In this document: piece after piece, positions 9,632 to 17,281 of the stretch
Numbering within the stretch: the stretch's first letter is position 1
How the letters are laid out: every line of letters starts with the position of its first letter
Source: Vibrio alfacsensis
Lineage (GTDB): Bacteria; Pseudomonadota; Gammaproteobacteria; Enterobacterales; Vibrionaceae
Assembly: GCF_003544875.1 (NCBI RefSeq)
Contig: NZ_CP032093.1
Location: forward strand, 3,038,001-3,102,000
Reading direction: 5' to 3'
Length of the DNA: 64,000 bases
Made by a program: the position numbers and the translations under genes
The notes under the pieces: generated by a model
Database searches by the model: none
Told to the model about the DNA's origin: nothing
What the model saw: only the letters and a program-made list of their open reading frames with translations

Positions 9632-10243
9632 TTACTTAACTGCGCGAACCAATTCTGCAATGCCATCCCAATCGCCGCTGTCCATCATAGCGGTTGGCAC
9701 CATCCAAGTGCCGCCACAAGCTACAACGGATTTCAGCGCTAGGTAATCTTCCACGTTAGATGGGCTTACACCACCTGTTGGCATGAACTCCACTGGGTAA
9801 ACTGCCGTTAGTGCTTTAAGCATGTTTACGCCGCCTGATGGCTCAGCAGGGAAGAACTTCAGAGTACGTAGACCCATTTCCATCGCTTGCTCAACCAAGC
9901 TTGGGTTGTTCACGCCCGGTACGATTGTCACGTTACGTTGCTGACAGTATTTCACTGTGGTTGGGTTGAAGCCTGGGCTCACGATAAAGTCCACGCCCGC
10001 TTCAATCGCGATGTCCACTTGCTCTGTTGTCAGCACTGTACCAGCACCAATCAGCAGTTCTGGGTACGCTTCACGCATGATGCGGATCGACTCAGCCGCC
10101 GCTTCAGTGCGGAATGTCACTTCCGCACATGGTAAACCGTTTTCTACCAACACTTTTGCCAGTGGCAGAGCGTGTGCTACATCGTTGATTGCGATAACTG
10201 GGACGATTTTGATTTCTCTTAATCGTTGTTCAAGTGTTGTCAT
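9632..10243 (-). CDS. eda: KDPG/KHG aldolase
   Basis: Splits 2-keto-3-deoxy-6-phosphogluconate into pyruvate and glyceraldehyde 3-phosphate, the last step of the Entner-Doudoroff pathway. 203 residues, close to the usual 213. The Schiff-base Lys is in LRTLKFFPAEPSGG near residue 130, and the catalytic Glu is in AEVTFRTEAA near 42. GGVSPSN binds phosphate. It follows the GntP permease by nine bases on the same strand, so the two form an operon divergent from gntK-edd; together these genes make the full gluconate route. Confidence 0.94.
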   Translation of the reverse strand: MTTLEQRLREIKIVPVIAINDVAHALPLAKVLVENGLPCAEVTFRTEAAAESIRIMREAYPELLIGAGTVLTTEQVDIAIEAGVDFIVSPGFNPTTVKYCQQRNVTIVPGVNNPSLVEQAMEMGLRTLKFFPAEPSGGVNMLKALTAVYPVEFMPTGGVSPSNVEDYLALKSVVACGGTWMVPTAMMDSGDWDGIAELVRAVK

Positions 10244-10252
10244 GGGTAACCT

Positions 10253-11629
10253 CTAAAGAATAAAGCTTAATGTTGCTACGATAATAAATGCGATACCACC
10301 AAGTAACGTTTCCATTACCGTCCAAGTTTTTAGCGTTGTTTTCTCATCCATATCTAGCAGACGAGATACTAGCCAGAAACCAGAGTCGTTGAAGTGAGAA
10401 AGCACTGTTGCACCACCAGCAATCGCGATAACGATAAAGCATAGGTCTAGCTCGCTCAAACCGGTTGATGCTGCCACTACTGGTGCGATAAGTGCTGCAG
10501 TTGTCGTTAGTGCTACGGTTGCAGAGCCTTGAGCAACACGTAGACAGGTAGAGATAACAAACGCCGCTACGATCACTGGCATACCTGTGTCAGTTAGTAC
10601 GTCTGCGAGTGCATCACCGATACCACTTGCACGTAGTACGCCGCCGAACATGCCGCCCGCACCTGTTACAAGGATAACACCACAGATTGGAGCAAGAGAG
10701 TCACCACACAGCTTCTCAAGTTTTGCCATGCCGTAGTCTTTCGCAAATACCGCTAAACACACAAGTAGAGTAATCAATAGTGCAACTGGTGTTTTACCTA
10801 GCATGCGTAGGAATTCTACTAATGCTGTTTTGCCATCAATCACACCCGCAACCGCTAGCGTGTTCAATACTGTATCTAGACAGATAAGCAGTACAGGTAA
10901 CACTAGGATAGTCATTACTGTGCTAAATTTTGGCAGTTTTGCTTCATCAACCAGCGTATCACCGTTAAAGAACGCTTTTGATAGTGGAATATCGAATTTT
11001 TTACCTGCGTACAGACCAAATAGGTAAGCGCCTAGGTACCAAGTAGGAATCGCCACTAGGATACCAACAACCAATAGTAGACCAATGTTTGCGCCTAGGA
11101 ATTCTGCAGCAGCAACTGGACCTGGGTGTGGTGGAACGAAACCGTGCATAACCGCAAATGCACCCGCTGCTGGTAACGCGTATTTGATTGGCGAACCACC
11201 AAAGCGTGCTGCCACGCTTAGAATGATTGGCATCATAACCACTAGGCCAGCATCAAAGAAGATTGGGAAACCAAATAGCAGTGACGCCACACCCAATGCA
11301 AAGGGTGCACGCTCTTTACCGAAGCGTCCAATCAAAGTATCAGCCAGTACTTTTGCACCGCCCGTTACTTCTAAAATTTTGCCAATCATGGCACCAAGAC
11401 CAACCAGCAGAGCAACAGAAGCCAGTGTGCCACCAAAACCATTCATCATGGTTGGGACAACTTGATCAGAAGATACACCTGTCGCAATCGCAGTGCCTAA
11501 ACTCACCATAGTAAGAGAGGCAAACGCGTGCACTTTGAGCTTAATAATTAACACTAGCAACGCTGCAATCGCGAGGACAGCAATCGTTAGTAGGAACGTA
11601 GGGTCTGGAGCTTGGGTTAGCTGTTCCAT
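10253..11629 (-). CDS. Gluconate permease, GntP family
   Basis: 458-residue inner-membrane gluconate:H+ symporter with about 12-14 hydrophobic segments. The conserved segments FFDAGLVVMMPI (about residue 125), HGFVPPHPGPVAAAEF (about 160) and HFNDSGFWLVSR (about 410) are hallmarks of GntT/GntU/GntP transporters. Transcribed leftward with eda, immediately downstream of the GntR operators and CRP-like site that it shares with gntK. The context (gntK, edd, eda, gntR) makes gluconate the probable substrate; I cannot choose between the gntT, gntU and gntP names. Confidence 0.88.
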   Translation of the reverse strand: MEQLTQAPDPTFLLTIAVLAIAALLVLIIKLKVHAFASLTMVSLGTAIATGVSSDQVVPTMMNGFGGTLASVALLVGLGAMIGKILEVTGGAKVLADTLIGRFGKERAPFALGVASLLFGFPIFFDAGLVVMMPIILSVAARFGGSPIKYALPAAGAFAVMHGFVPPHPGPVAAAEFLGANIGLLLVVGILVAIPTWYLGAYLFGLYAGKKFDIPLSKAFFNGDTLVDEAKLPKFSTVMTILVLPVLLICLDTVLNTLAVAGVIDGKTALVEFLRMLGKTPVALLITLLVCLAVFAKDYGMAKLEKLCGDSLAPICGVILVTGAGGMFGGVLRASGIGDALADVLTDTGMPVIVAAFVISTCLRVAQGSATVALTTTAALIAPVVAASTGLSELDLCFIVIAIAGGATVLSHFNDSGFWLVSRLLDMDEKTTLKTWTVMETLLGGIAFIIVATLSFIL

Positions 11630-11654
11630 GAGTTCACCTTAAAGAATTATTGTT

Positions 11655-11670
11655 TGTGTTGTGGTTCACA
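11655..11670. promoter_or_regulatory. CRP-like site upstream of gluconate genes
   Basis: TGTGTTGTGGTTCACA matches TGTGA-N6-TCACA with one mismatch. It lies just next to the GntR operators between the two divergent gluconate operons, consistent with catabolite control of sugar-acid genes (inference). Confidence 0.5.
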
Positions 11671-11677
11671 TTTATTT

Positions 11678-11707
11678 GAGTTACCGGTAACATGTTACCG
11701 ATAACAT
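11678..11707. promoter_or_regulatory. Tandem GntR operators
   Basis: Two overlapping palindromes: GAGTTACCGGTAACAT (11678-11693) and ATGTTACCGATAACAT (11692-11707). The second is an exact match to the E. coli GntR box as I know it. They lie between the divergent permease-eda and gntK-edd operons and probably repress both until gluconate is present. Confidence 0.85.
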
Positions 11708-11781
11708 GAATAAGATAAACCCATATTTTAAAGTGAATTCAAAAATTGAGATCACGCGCAAATTTGTTATGAGGATAAGTT

Positions 11782-12303
11782 ATGGCTGGTAGTAGTGTCG
11801 TCGTTATGGGCGTTTGTGCGAGTGGAAAAACCACAATAGGTGAACACTTAGCAGAAAAGCTAGGACGTAAATTCATTGATGGAGATAACCTTCACCCACG
11901 AGCAAACATTCAGAAAATGGCATCTGGTCAACCTCTGAACGACGACGATCGCAAACCATGGCTAGAACGAATTCGCGATGCCGCTTATAGCTTAGAAAGC
12001 AAAAACGAGCACGGCATTATTGTCTGCTCTGCTCTAAAAAAGATTTATCGTGACCAAATCCGCGAAGGGAATGAGAACGTAAGTTTCCTATTCCTAGACG
12101 GCAGCAAAGAGCTGATCCTTGAGCGCATGCGTGCTCGCCAAGGTCACTTCATGAAAGAGAACATGGTCAACAGCCAGTTTGAAACGCTTGAGCGCCCAGA
12201 GAACGAACCTCGTACCATTTTTGTTGATATTGATGCCACGATCGAAGAAGTGGTAGCTAACGCAGCTGAACTCATTCGAGCTCAAGATGAGGTGACCGCA
12301 TGA
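11782..12303 (+). CDS. gntK: Gluconokinase
   Basis: Phosphorylates gluconate to 6-phosphogluconate with ATP. 173 residues, the usual length. P-loop GVCASGKTT at 10-18, then the conserved FIDGDNLHPRANIQKM segment, LNDDDRKPWL and the QFETLERP motif. The ATG at 11782 follows GAGGATAAGTT. Its TGA overlaps the ATG of edd (ATGA at 12300), indicating translational coupling. The tandem GntR operators lie about 75 bp upstream. Confidence 0.94.
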   Translation: MAGSSVVVMGVCASGKTTIGEHLAEKLGRKFIDGDNLHPRANIQKMASGQPLNDDDRKPWLERIRDAAYSLESKNEHGIIVCSALKKIYRDQIREGNENVSFLFLDGSKELILERMRARQGHFMKENMVNSQFETLERPENEPRTIFVDIDATIEEVVANAAELIRAQDEVTA

Positions 12304-14096
12304 CTCATCAAGTAATCTTAGACGTTACTCAACGCTTAGTTGAGCGCAGTCAAGAAGCACGCGCTGCATTTTTTGCCCGTACCGAAGCGCAAGCTAACGT
12401 TGGTAAAGGTCGTGTCGGTCTGTCTTGTGGTAACTTGGCACACGCCGTTGCAGCATCATGCTCTTCTGAAAAGAAAAACATTCTGGATTTCACTCATTCG
12501 AATGTGGCGCTGATCAGTGCTTACAATGATATGTTGAGTGCCCACCAGCCGTACCAACACTACCCTGATCAAATCAAACAAGTACTGTCTGGCTACGGCC
12601 ACACTGCTCAAGTTGCTGGCTGTGTTCCGGCAATGTGTGATGGCGTGACTCAAGGTCAGGCTGGCATGGACATGTCATTGTTTTCTCGTGACTTAATTGC
12701 TCAATCAACCGCGCTTTCACTGAGCCACAACGTGTTCGACGCGACTTTGCTTCTGGGTATCTGTGACAAAATCGCACCGGGACAACTGATGGGCGCGCTG
12801 TCTTACGCCCATCTACCTACTGCGTTTGTACCAGCAGGTTTAATGGCAACAGGCATCAGCAACGAAGAGAAAGTCGACGTTCGCCAAAAATACGCGGCGG
12901 GCGAAGTAGGCAAAGACGCACTGCTTGATATGGAGTGTCGTGCTTACCACTCTGCGGGTACGTGTACTTTCTACGGCACTGCAAACACCAACCAACTTGT
13001 GTTTGAGGCGATGGGTTTGATGTTGCCAGGCTCGGCATTCATCCATCCACATACTGAGCTACGTAAAGCACTGACTGATCACGCAGCTCTGAAAATCGCG
13101 TCAATGAATGCAGGTTCAACAAACTTCCGCCCACTGTCTGAAGTCGTCACAGAAAAGAGCCTAATCAACGGCATTATTGCGCTGTTAGCATCAGGCGGGA
13201 GCACCAACCACACTATCCACATGTTGGCAGTGGCACGTGCAGCAGGCTTGATTCTGACATGGCAAGACATCAGTGACCTATCTGAAGTAGTACCACTGTT
13301 GGCGCGTGTTTACCCGAATGGTCCAGCTGACATGAACGCGTTCCAAGAAGCGGGCGGCGTACCTGCACTATTGCATCGTTTGGACGAGTCGGGCTTGCTT
13401 CACCGTGACGTGAAACCAGTCTTCGGCGAATTCGAAGATCAAATGACACTACCAACACTAGTCGACGGCAAACTGACTTGGACACCATGTGGTGGCAGCC
13501 AAGACGGCGACGTCATTGCTGCACCAACGCAAGCGTTCCAAAACACCGGTGGTACTCGCGTACTTAGCGGTAATTTGGGTAAGGCGGTGGTGAAAGTATC
13601 TGCGGTGAAAGAAGATCAGCGCATCATCGAAGCGCCAGCAATCGTATTCCAATGCCAACACGAAGTGGAAGCGGCGTACAAACGCGGTGAGCTAAACCAA
13701 GACTGCATCGTAGTAGTAACTCACAATGGTCCTGCCGCGAACGGCATGCCAGAACTGCATAAACTGATGCCAATCCTAGGCAACGTGCAAAAAGCGGGCT
13801 TTAAAGTCGCGCTAGTGACCGACGGTCGACTATCGGGTGCATCCGGTAAGATTCCATCAGCAATCCACGTTTCTCCAGAAGCAATTCGTGGCGGCGCGAT
13901 TGGCTTGGTGCGCAATGGCGACATCATCCGCGTTGATTGCCAAACTGGCGAGTTGAATAACCTAAGCGACGTTGCGGGTCGTGAACTGTTAGAGATGGAC
14001 ACTGAAGCGAAACAACAGACTTGGGGTCGTGGTTTCTTTAGCGTGATTCGTCAGAGCGTTTCGAGCGCAGAAGAAGGCGCAAGCTTTATTGTGTAG
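12300..14096 (+). CDS. edd: Phosphogluconate dehydratase
   Basis: Dehydrates 6-phosphogluconate to KDPG, the first committed Entner-Doudoroff step; an Fe-S enzyme of the IlvD/Edd family. 598 residues, as expected. Cluster-ligand cysteines are seen in AGCVPAMCDGVTQGQ (about 106-120) and in the SAGTCTFYGTANTNQ segment near 220. The C-terminal TDGRLSGASGKIPSAIHV is the IlvD/Edd signature. Overlaps gntK by four bases and ends in a strong terminator. Confidence 0.95.
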   Translation: MTHQVILDVTQRLVERSQEARAAFFARTEAQANVGKGRVGLSCGNLAHAVAASCSSEKKNILDFTHSNVALISAYNDMLSAHQPYQHYPDQIKQVLSGYGHTAQVAGCVPAMCDGVTQGQAGMDMSLFSRDLIAQSTALSLSHNVFDATLLLGICDKIAPGQLMGALSYAHLPTAFVPAGLMATGISNEEKVDVRQKYAAGEVGKDALLDMECRAYHSAGTCTFYGTANTNQLVFEAMGLMLPGSAFIHPHTELRKALTDHAALKIASMNAGSTNFRPLSEVVTEKSLINGIIALLASGGSTNHTIHMLAVARAAGLILTWQDISDLSEVVPLLARVYPNGPADMNAFQEAGGVPALLHRLDESGLLHRDVKPVFGEFEDQMTLPTLVDGKLTWTPCGGSQDGDVIAAPTQAFQNTGGTRVLSGNLGKAVVKVSAVKEDQRIIEAPAIVFQCQHEVEAAYKRGELNQDCIVVVTHNGPAANGMPELHKLMPILGNVQKAGFKVALVTDGRLSGASGKIPSAIHVSPEAIRGGAIGLVRNGDIIRVDCQTGELNNLSDVAGRELLEMDTEAKQQTWGRGFFSVIRQSVSSAEEGASFIV

Positions 14097-14120
14097 GTAG
14101 GGAAGCCCCTCAAAAACAGA

Positions 14121-14152
14121 AAAAGCGGAGTGTTGTGCACTCCGCTTTTTTG
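14121..14152 (+). terminator. Terminator of gntK-edd
   Basis: AAAAGCGGAGTG/CACTCCGCTTTT stem with a 5-nt loop, ending in six Ts; can also serve mdtI from the other side. Confidence 0.9.
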
Positions 14153-14174
14153 TTTCGTTGATGACTTTCAATCA

Positions 14175-14504
14175 TCAAGCCGTCTTCATCACAACAACCG
14201 CTGCAATAACTACAAAGATACCGAACCAACCAATCGGCTTAAGCTTTTGTTTGAAAAGCAATGCACCACCAATCGCAGTCCCCAAAATACCAATCGCCCC
14301 CCATGAGGCGTAGGCAATCGCAAGGTCGATCTCTTTTACTGCTTGAGCAAGCAAGGTAAACGCCGCCATCACCAACACAATCGATGTAATGCCCCACCCT
14401 TTGTGCTTAAAACCTTTGGAGCGAGTCAGCGCCATGTTCGCCATGATGTCGACCAGCGCTGCCATAACGACAAAGCCAAATGAAACGGTAAAAAATTGGC
14501 TCAT
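14175..14504 (-). CDS. mdtI: Small multidrug-resistance subunit MdtI-like
   Basis: Four-helix SMR-family protein of 109 residues, the partner of MdtJ; the E. coli pair exports spermidine across the inner membrane. Alignment by eye to E. coli MdtI is good throughout (AFTLLAQAVKEIDLAIAYASWG). The essential membrane-embedded Glu19 of E. coli is Asp19 here (AALVDIMANM), a conservative change. The ATG at 14504 lies two bases after the mdtJ stop and has GAGGTG upstream; the in-frame GTG at 14513 is less likely. The two genes form an operon. Confidence 0.85.
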   Translation of the reverse strand: MSQFFTVSFGFVVMAALVDIMANMALTRSKGFKHKGWGITSIVLVMAAFTLLAQAVKEIDLAIAYASWGAIGILGTAIGGALLFKQKLKPIGWFGIFVVIAAVVVMKTA

Positions 14505-14506
14505 GA

Positions 14507-14884
14507 TTAACACCTCGCATTCGATGAGTGTGATCGCTCATCTTTCTGTTGAGGCTCTCCATGTGATTCACCTAGCGTGACACATACGATACCGACGATA
14601 GCTAACCCTAGACCGAATAACTGTTGGGTATTTAAATTCGCATCAAACAGAACCATAGAAACCAGGGTAATCAAGGCGATACCCAAGCCTTCCCATGTTG
14701 CGTATGCGACACCGATAGAGATTTTCTTTGCCGCTTTCGACAAGAAATAATAGGAAATGGCGATCAGAACGTACATCACCAGATAGCCTTCCCAGGCATT
14801 ACTTTCACCAATAAACGACATCGTACTGGTACCAGCAACTTCGGCAACAATCGCGAGCAATAAAAATAGACGTGCAATGAGCAT
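14507..14884 (-). CDS. mdtJ: Small multidrug-resistance subunit MdtJ-like
   Basis: First gene of the SMR pair; 125 residues with four hydrophobic helices. The essential acidic residue is present as Glu15 (AIVAEVAGTSTMSF), followed by ISYYFLSKAAKKISIGVAYATWEGLG, which is close to E. coli MdtJ. The C-terminus is a short charged tail. A strong GGGAGGATG site precedes the ATG. The 200-bp leader contains two hairpins. The role in spermidine or cation export is inferred from the family. Confidence 0.87.
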   Translation of the reverse strand: MLIARLFLLLAIVAEVAGTSTMSFIGESNAWEGYLVMYVLIAISYYFLSKAAKKISIGVAYATWEGLGIALITLVSMVLFDANLNTQQLFGLGLAIVGIVCVTLGESHGEPQQKDERSHSSNARC

Positions 14885-15083
14885 GGTTCATCCTCCCAGA
14901 ATTTAAAAACTGCATAACGGAGAATGGTGAATGTCCTTTCGAAATCAGACATTCAAAGAACTGATAAGATAAAAGAGCCGCTTCTCCTGACTATTTATGG
15001 TCAGGTTAACCTTTCATCAGTGAAACAGATAGGTAATTGAGATATTCATTTTGAATATCTTAGGGTGTAGTTTGTCGATACGA
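14885..15083 (-). promoter_or_regulatory. mdtJI leader with two hairpins
   Basis: On the minus strand, upstream of mdtJ, two stems can form: CCTGAC-8 nt-GTCAGG (14986-15005), followed by AGAAGCGGCTCTTTTA, then TGAATGTC-12 nt-GACATTCA (14928-14955) about 45 bp before the ATG. Neither matches the paired ACGR-loop guanidine riboswitch known from some SMR genes. Function unknown. Confidence 0.4.
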
Positions 15084-16010
15084 TCACGTTAATGGTGTAT
15101 TGAGGGTTTGCTGCACCACTCGATGCAAATGGCGATGCAGTGGATGATTGCGGTAAGTCTGCAAATAGCCTCCCGAAACAACAAATTGGCTGAATTCACG
15201 ATTGACCATCGGCATCGGGTAAGAGGCGAGTTCGTGCATCAAATGTGCGGTACTTTGGCTAGCGTACATAATGGCATCGGTCTCAAGTAGCATTTGGCAA
15301 GCCACGCGCAAGTTGTAGGATTTGAGTAGTACAACGGGTTCGTAACCCATACGACGATATTCAGATTCTACCGTACACAGTGGGTTGTAAGACGCAGGCG
15401 CAGGCAAAGAGACTAAAGGTAATTTCGATACCGTATCCCAATCATTACTGACTTGCGACAGTGTTGGATGGTCTTTACGCGCCAGAATCACTCGTTTTTC
15501 AACAAACAACGGACGCATGTAGATGTCTTTCGACAATTCGGTTTCTTGGTCAAGAATGCAGTAGTCGTGCTCGCCCTCTAACATCTCGTCTTGGGAATAG
15601 ATATTCCAACTTGAGAAAGCAAACGAAGCTTGAGGGAAAGCTTGATGGCAACCACTCAATAAACGCTGACCTTGCTCGTCCATTAGATAAGGGTCCGTCA
15701 CAATCGCAATCTGACCTTGATATTCTAGCGGGTCAAACTCAGCAAACTCCTGCACCACTTTTTCTAGTGGAGATAGCATGTTATCGAACTCTGCCGCTAA
15801 GCGAATGGCCATTGGAGACGGCTCGACCCCATGCGCTTTACGTACAAAAAGCGGATCATCAAACACGTCTTTCAGCTTCATCACCCCTCGACTGGCACTG
15901 GGTTGCGAAATGCCAAGTTGCATCGCCGCCAACTTGATGCTGCGGTTTTCCACCACGGCTTTGAGTAAGCGCATTAAATTAAGATCCAATGCATCAAGTT
16001 GGTGTGGCAT
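15084..16010 (-). CDS. LysR-family transcription regulator
   Basis: 308 residues. N-terminal winged helix-turn-helix in LNLMRLLKAVVENRSIKLAAMQLGISQPSASRGV-like order (residues 8-45) followed by the linker helix and a C-terminal periplasmic-binding-protein-like effector domain (about 90-300). It lies between mdtJI and gntR, both on the same strand, 59 bp after gntR. Target and ligand cannot be told; control of mdtJI or of the gluconate genes is possible. Start at MPHQLDALDLNLMR fits the family. Confidence 0.88.
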   Translation of the reverse strand: MPHQLDALDLNLMRLLKAVVENRSIKLAAMQLGISQPSASRGVMKLKDVFDDPLFVRKAHGVEPSPMAIRLAAEFDNMLSPLEKVVQEFAEFDPLEYQGQIAIVTDPYLMDEQGQRLLSGCHQAFPQASFAFSSWNIYSQDEMLEGEHDYCILDQETELSKDIYMRPLFVEKRVILARKDHPTLSQVSNDWDTVSKLPLVSLPAPASYNPLCTVESEYRRMGYEPVVLLKSYNLRVACQMLLETDAIMYASQSTAHLMHELASYPMPMVNREFSQFVVSGGYLQTYRNHPLHRHLHRVVQQTLNTPLT

Positions 16011-16068
16011 GCCCGAGTCCTTATCAGAAACGAATAGTTAGATAGAAATGAACGTGAATCAGAACGAG

Positions 16069-17076
16069 TTAAACACTCTCGCCCGCAGTAATTCGGTAAC
16101 CCATATCGACTTTGGTCTCTGCGTGCTCCTCACCTTTTAAACGTGCAATCAATAGCTCGGCACTCTTTTCACCGATCTCGAAACGAGGCGTATCCACGCT
16201 GGTGAGCTTAGGGCTGATGGTTTGGCCAATATCAAGCGCGTTATAACCGACCACTGCGAGCTGATCCGGCACTTTGATGCCTCGATGCTGAGCACTCAAT
16301 AACGTACCTATCGCGATGTCGTCGTTGGTACAAAACACGCCATCAAGGTCTGGATAGGTTTCCAATGCGCGTTCTAACAAGCCATCTGCCAAAGAAAAGC
16401 TTGAGTGTTCTCCCGTCAGCACATGCTTGGGTTCTAGCCCGGCTTCGATCATGGCACGGTCATACCCTTGCATACGCAGTTTGGTACGTGTATCCAAGCG
16501 AGCACCAAAGTACACAACCGTACGTTTACCCGATGCCAGTATACGTTTTACTGCATTGTAGGATGCATCAACATGATCTAAGCCGACCGCCATATCAATC
16601 GGGTTTTCTGGCAATTCCATGGTTTCAACCACTGGCACGCCTGCATTTTTAATCATCTGTAGCGTACGCGGAGTATGGAGACTCTCCGTTAGAATTAAAC
16701 CGTCCACATGATAGGACAGCAGCGAGGCAATTTTGTGTTCCTCTTCTTGCTCATCATAACTAAAGTGAGCAAGTAGTGTTTCATAGCCATTCGCCTTGGT
16801 AACCGTTTCGATCCCTTGCACAAAAGAAGCAAAAATTTGGTTGGAAAGAGACGGCAGCAAAATGCCAATGGCTTTGCTTGATGATTTAGATAGCATTGCC
16901 GGGGCTCGGTTTTCGATGTACCCCAATTCCTCAATTGCCGAAGCAATCTTTGTGCGAGTCTTCTCTGCTACGGATTCCGGATTACGCATATAGCGAGAGA
17001 CCGTCATCTTCGTTACGCCAACCTTATCGGCTACATCCTGTAGTGTCGTTCTGTTTTTTTTGTTTTGTTGAGCCAT
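16069..17076 (-). CDS. gntR: Gluconate repressor GntR, LacI family
   Basis: 335-residue LacI-type repressor. The DNA-binding domain is TTLQDVADKVGVTKMTVSRYMRNP-like at 10-33, with hinge helix APAMLSKSSSKAIG, then a sugar-binding core (AIGILLPSLSNQIFASF; FCTNDDIAIGTL; AVVGYNALDIG). The protein resembles E. coli GntR rather than other LacI members, and matching GntR boxes occur at the gluconate operons and in front of its own gene, which supports the identity. It likely represses the permease-eda and gntK-edd operons and itself. Confidence 0.9.
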   Translation of the reverse strand: MAQQNKKNRTTLQDVADKVGVTKMTVSRYMRNPESVAEKTRTKIASAIEELGYIENRAPAMLSKSSSKAIGILLPSLSNQIFASFVQGIETVTKANGYETLLAHFSYDEQEEEHKIASLLSYHVDGLILTESLHTPRTLQMIKNAGVPVVETMELPENPIDMAVGLDHVDASYNAVKRILASGKRTVVYFGARLDTRTKLRMQGYDRAMIEAGLEPKHVLTGEHSSFSLADGLLERALETYPDLDGVFCTNDDIAIGTLLSAQHRGIKVPDQLAVVGYNALDIGQTISPKLTSVDTPRFEIGEKSAELLIARLKGEEHAETKVDMGYRITAGESV

Positions 17077-17096
17077 TGTTTAATTTGTCATCCTTA

Positions 17097-17112
17097 ATGT
17101 TACTTGTAACAT
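17097..17112. promoter_or_regulatory. GntR box upstream of gntR (autoregulation)
   Basis: Perfect palindrome ATGTTACTTGTAACAT, with the same half sites as the 11.7-kb operators, 20 bp upstream of the gntR start. Predicts self-repression. Confidence 0.75.
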
Positions 17113-17281
17113 TATGAAGACTAATCTGCCCTCCGACAAGCCATCACTCATCGCAATTACCATCAAAATGCAACAGATAACTCATTAAAAGTGATACAAC
17201 TATCAATAATAAGAAAGTTCTGACATTTATTAGATATTTGAAATAAAATACCGCACCTAAATAGATTAGAAATGAAACGAA

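Noticed and set aside
10803..11511. Plus-strand open frames opposite the gluconate permease
   Set aside because: Antisense shadows of a conserved membrane protein, with low-complexity translations.
14885..15083. Guanidine riboswitch for the SMR genes
   Set aside because: Neither hairpin loop has the ACGR sequence required.
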